This document shows positions 60,009 through 64,000 of a stretch of 64,000 nucleotides of DNA, piece by piece. Position 1 is the first letter of the stretch; every line of letters begins with the position of its first letter. The DNA comes from Nematostella vectensis (Eukaryota; Cnidaria; Anthozoa; Actiniaria; Edwardsiidae), in contig NC_064034.1 of NCBI RefSeq assembly GCF_932526225.1, positions 4,202,001 through 4,266,000 of the forward strand. Direction: 5' to 3'. The notes beneath the pieces were generated by a model. The model made no database searches. It saw only the letters and a list, made by a program, of their open reading frames with translations, and was not told the DNA's origin. Both the position numbers and the translations under genes were made by a program.

Positions 60009-62723
60009 ATGGATAATTCTTCCTGCAGTTCTTCGCCCGTTTTTGATTATTATCTTGTGCTCGATTTCGAAGCAACTTGTGATGACAAAAACAAACCAAA
60101 ACCTCAGGTAAAAACTCTAGGTAAAAACTTTGACAATATAAATAAGTTAAATACTGCTTTAGCATCAAGTCGTTATAATTTATGTATCCAATTTGTTTTT
60201 AAAGAATTGCTTAAAAAATCAATAGTACTTGATGATTGCATATAAATTTTAATTCTTATTTAGGGTTTTACTGTTATTGTTTTAGGAAATCATAGAATTC
60301 CCAGTAACCAAAGTCAATTCACGAACGCTACAGACAGAAGCCGAGTTTCATCAGTACGTGTGCCCTACAGCTCATCCGAAGCTTACAACATTTTGCACTG
60401 ATGTAGGTGATGATGACAATGATGATTCATCATATTCAACACACTACTCATTCCTTCTGCTAAGTGTATAAGTGCATGACTATGTGTAATTATTTTTTTG
60501 CATTCCAGCTCACAGGAATAACACAAGACATGGTTGAAGGCAAACCAGACCTGCAAACAACCCTCCAGGTACTTAATGTCCCTGACAATCCATCTTAGGG
60601 CTTAGATACACCTCTCAGGCTTTAAATGACGAAAAAAAAATATTACCAGTGGACAATCAATTAAGGCTGTTCATAGGGGGTATTAGTGACCTATTACGAA
60701 ACTTTATCATTGCTAGGATACAGGGATGAGTTTTATTTTATATGTTTAAATTCATCCCACCCCCATAACTATTTGTCTGATCACATGCAAAAAGAAAAAA
60801 ATATTCATTCATAAATAAAATAATCCCAGAGTCTATTCTGGATGTCATTCTTGTTTCAGTATCATTTTCATATATTGTGTATATCAACCTTGGGTACCAG
60901 AGGCTCGAGCTTCATTCGTTTACTGTCACGCCAGTATTGGCTACGAGGAGAGACAAAAGGCTTAAGAATTTTTTTGGGGGAGGGGTGGGGTATATTCATT
61001 TTTGGGGGGGAGGGGTAGGTTTAACCTTGCAGGCGTTTGCCGTATAGAAATCTCTCACGAAAAAATCCACTCGTAGATCTCACGAGGGTGTTAAATAAAT
61101 TGCGCTATGCAAAGGAATTATTGTTCACAATATTTTAATAGAAAATAGGCAAAATCATGATTTTCTATATAATATTTTTTTCTAAGCGATTAAAATCGCT
61201 AAAAAGAGGGAGATTTGGTGCTCAATGCATGAGAGCGGGAGAAGGGGTCCAAAATCTGGAGACTCCCGCCTAATGCAGGAGAGTTGACAGGTATGGAGAT
61301 ATCAACCTTGGGTACCAGAGGCTTGAGCTTCATTCGTTAACTGTCACGCCGGTATTGGCTACAAGGAGATATCAAGCTTATGGTACCCAGGGTAGTGTAT
61401 ATCCGACAGTGCCGTAGCAGTCCTAGAAATATTAGGTGGGGGGGCACGATACAGAAACATTAAGAAAATATTTGGGAGACACATGCACCCAGTGCCCCAC
61501 CCCTTGCTACAGCCTGTCTGATATCCCCCTGATGTCATGTCCACCAACCCTAAAATATTGAAATTTATAATGATTTAGAATCATATATATTTGTTCGTAT
61601 ATTAACAAAATATTACCAGACTTTCCATGATTGGATGGGAGAAAATGGCCTGCTTGATTCTGGGCTCTCCTCATGTTTTGTTACATGTGGAGACTGGGAC
61701 CTGAAGACTATGTGAGTGTTCAGTTACATATTTTGTTTATTTAATCATCTGATGATTTCTTGAAGAGGTACTGGGAAACTAACCAGGTGCACTAGGATGA
61801 CCATGTCCCCCCTTCCCCGGTTGGAATGCTCATACACTATTTCTTACTTATCTAGTGGACTTCTTTCGCAAAAGGGAGTGGTGGGAGGGGCCAAAACACA
61901 TCTCTGTGAATTCAATGCTTACCTACAAACATTCCAGAGAAAATTGTAGTTGTGTCTAATACCTTTGTCGTAAAAACATACAGGCTACCATTGCAGTGCA
62001 AACACTTGAACATTCCTGTCCCAACATACTTCAGGAAATGGATTAACATAAAAAAGGTAATATAAGTATCAGTTTTTTCATTAATCCATATGCTGTTAAA
62101 CATGAGAATATGTACTAGGTGTACTCTGATGTTATGGGAAAACAGAGCAAGATTGGTATGCCAGGAATGCTACACGGACTGGGGCTTGAACTGGTAGGAC
62201 GTCATCACAGTGGTATTGGTAAGTCATGTGACTACTTTTGGTTCTTTTAATGCCAACACTGACTGGTTTAGATTAAATACAAATCAGGGAACATTTAGTG
62301 TGGTTTTCAAAAACCCATGAAATACTATTTAGTTTATTTCATACTAATACACTGTAATGACTTTGTTCTCTTGTTTTGGCTTGACTATTACACTTTAATA
62401 ACTACATTTTGTTGCATGGGATTTTGAAAACCACTGTAATAGCAAGCATATATTTACTCAAGAAATAAAAAAAACATTGAAGTAAAGCTGACATATATTT
62501 CTTAAATTACCAATTTTCCTAGGATTGGATTTTAGGGTTAGATCAAATAATTTTGTTTTCTGTATTTGCTAATTGCTTAGAACACATTTTGTATCAGAAT
62601 ATGGTACTGTAAAGCTTAACCTAAAAATCAATTTTTCTTTCAGATGATGCTAGAAATATAACTAAAATTCTTGTTGCACTTGCAAGAAAACACCCAAATA
62701 TATCAGCAACAGGGAAAATGTGA
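60009..62723 (+). CDS. ERI3: ERI3-like DEDDh 3'-5' exoribonuclease
   Basis: Exonuclease of the ERI1/ERI3 (DnaQ-like, DEDDh) family that trims RNA 3' ends. Exons: 60009-60107, 60286-60402, 60509-60568, 61620-61711, 61984-62056, 62119-62218 and 62644-62723, all GT-AG with agreeing phases; 206 residues. Catalytic motifs are visible: Exo I FDYYLVLDFEATC, followed by EIIEFPVTKVNSRT; Exo II FVTCGDWDLKTM; and Exo III GRHHSGIDDARNI. LTGITQDMV and WINIKKVYS support the ERI3 branch, as does the short length without an N-terminal SAP domain. The ATG at 60009 is the first in-frame one; the frame is open for 99 bp upstream but has no ATG. ERI1 or ERI2 as alternatives fit less well. AATAAA signals occur at 63089 and 63144. 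Confidence 0.93.
60881..61370 (+). repeat. Pair of 71-bp direct repeats in intron 3 of the ERI3-like gene
   Basis: Copies at 60881-60951 and 61299-61370 share atatcaaccttgggtaccag, aggctcgagcttcattcgtt and ctgtcacgccagtattggct with a few changes. The 347 bp between has G-rich stretches and a cactcgtagatctcacgagg palindrome. The pair could be the ends of a decayed element; I see no coding capacity. A 'gtgccgtagcagtcc ... ggtgggggggcac' element piece follows at 61410-61450. Confidence 0.6.
62300..62445. mobile_element. Small MITE-like inverted repeat in the last intron of the ERI3-like gene
   Basis: TTTAGTGTGGTTTTCAAAAA at the left pairs, with few changes, with the complement of ttttgaaaaccactgtaa at the right. 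The ends continue as cccatg / catggg. About 145 bp, no ORF. Confidence 0.55.
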
Positions 62724-64000
62724 AAAGTACTATGAAAAACAGAAATCTGTTAGCATGTAGAACAGAGTTAATGGTAGTTTCTTGGTGTTACGGAGCAGCA
62801 CCAAAAACACAATGGAACAAAAGCCAAAAACAAAGACCTTAGAATGAGACAATGAAATAGAGTACAAAGGCCTTGAGCACCAAAAACAAAGCTCTTCATA
62901 ACACCAAGGAGTACCCGAGTTAATGGATAATCCATTTACATAAAACAAGTTTAGGGTTTCACACGAATGGACCCCTGAATTTCTCTGTAGAGGCATCCTA
63001 GAAAGGGGGGGGGAGGGGTGGCAGGGGTCCAACCTTTTTCTGTCTCAATAGTGTGAAATAATGATAAATTTGTGCAGAGGTACAAAACAATAAAAAGGGT
63101 AGGGAAGACAAGCATGTGGCGCAAATCGAGATGTAAAAGATACAATAAACAAGTGTTTGTTACAGATCAGCTTTTAATTACATAGAGTTAGACTCTCACT
63201 TACAAAGCAAGTCTTCAAAGCTAAACTATTACATGCAAAAAGCAGTGACGCATCTAGGTTTTAAAAAGGGGGGGGGGGGGGGGTAACGTAACTCACATTT
63301 TTTTGTCCAGATTTTAAGGAGTATATATTTCGTATTACAAATTCTTTTACAAAATTTGGAGAATACTTTTATTTTCCCTGTTTGTGAAAATCGCGTTACT
63401 TATTTCTTGTTTTTTGAAACAAGGTTGAAGTGACCTTCTAAGAACCCCTCATGGATGAGCTCATATGCCTATGCCCGCGACACTTGGTCAAGTCAATCTC
63501 ATGTTTAGCCTGGGATTCTTGTATCGCCACCAGGTGGCTCTCCATAAAAGTAGACGATAGTGGATCGCCCTATCTATAAAATTCTCTCGCTTTTGCTATC
63601 CCTTAGGGGGTCTCACAGTGATTTTAGAGCTTAGGGTTAGAATTCGACCACACCCAATGTGTTATCTTTTAGGGTTAAAAAAATGTTGTTGAAAAGTGCT
63701 ATCCGAGGCACTTTTCTGTCCCGGCAGTCAGACCATTTTGATTCATAATTAATGCCCTGTTTAGCATAGTGCAGTGGCCTGGTTTTCTGTCGCAAACGAT
63801 TGTCTTGTTTTTTTTTTTTTTTTCGCCACTGAAAAGAGCCCACAATAGTAAGGACTGTTGCTATTCTGTATTACCTTGAGAATATGTACAATGGAAATCA
63901 AAACATTTATGAGAGTTATATTTTGAATGTGTCTGTGAAAAAAGAACAAACTACTTTAATGTAACTGTTAACAAATGGTGTTTCTCCGAATTTTCATATC
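62724..64000. other. 3' flank of the ERI3-like gene and right window edge; no further gene
   Basis: AATAAA hexamers at 63089 and 63144 may end the transcript. Otherwise I see an inverted pair of cttggtgtta (62772) and taacaccaagg (62899), and a decayed interspersed-element piece (gtgacgcatctaggttttaaaaag then a G tract, 63246-63285). No coding exon. Confidence 0.5.

Overview
This is a eukaryotic, animal-type genomic window of moderately AT-rich DNA with intron-dense genes, short exons, GT-AG introns (plus one apparent AT-AC intron) and many decayed transposons and tandem repeats. The conserved proteins resemble human ones closely over full length. That, together with Penelope-like and CR1/L2-like fragments, abundant small foldback elements and a large complement of class A GPCR and Cys-loop receptor genes, is what one expects of an early-branching animal. 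An anthozoan cnidarian such as a sea anemone is my best guess, as an inference only. Exon boundaries below were chosen by hand from splice sites, reading-frame phase and remembered human homologues; no alignment was run.

Layout from left to right: a class A GPCR missing its first exon (181-1320, -); a 312-bp foldback element (3798-4109); an SLC41-type Mg2+ transporter with nine coding exons (4621-8697, +); a tandemly duplicated gene for a small unrecognised two-TM PPxY protein, where the left copy (about 10.3-11.75 kb) is destroyed by a Penelope-like insertion and followed by a minisatellite, and the right copy (15682-16131, +) is intact; five 122-bp satellite units between them; the co-chaperone TTC4 (17372-21433, -), with an apparent U12-type AT-AC intron and no recognisable last exon; a gene-poor stretch (21.4-28.4 kb) with a decayed tandem duplication; a Cys-loop ligand-gated channel (28417-31972, +) whose pore filter reads like a cation channel on a GABA-rho/glycine-receptor-like scaffold; a 23-bp minisatellite; DMAP1 (34440-43637, -, 17 exons); ALG2 (43952-47408, +); the PIF1 helicase (48904-51794, -); about 2.7 kb of a two-type 200-bp satellite broken by a LINE 3' end; SNRPA1 (56066-59681, -); and an ERI3-like exonuclease (60009-62723, +). 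The right end holds no gene that I can see.

The recognised genes are mostly housekeeping: chromatin (DMAP1), spliceosome (SNRPA1), RNA trimming (ERI3), genome stability (PIF1), N-glycosylation (ALG2), chaperoning (TTC4) and magnesium transport (SLC41). Two pairs, DMAP1/ALG2 and SNRPA1/ERI3, are head to head with about 320 bp between start codons, so each probably shares a bidirectional promoter. As I recall, DMAP1 and ERI3 are also neighbours in human 1p34, so part of this order may be ancient. I found no clear new multi-gene system. The most unusual signals are the channel pore filter, the AT-AC intron, the transposon insertion with a readable 12-bp target duplication, and a minisatellite that arose inside a LINE reading frame.
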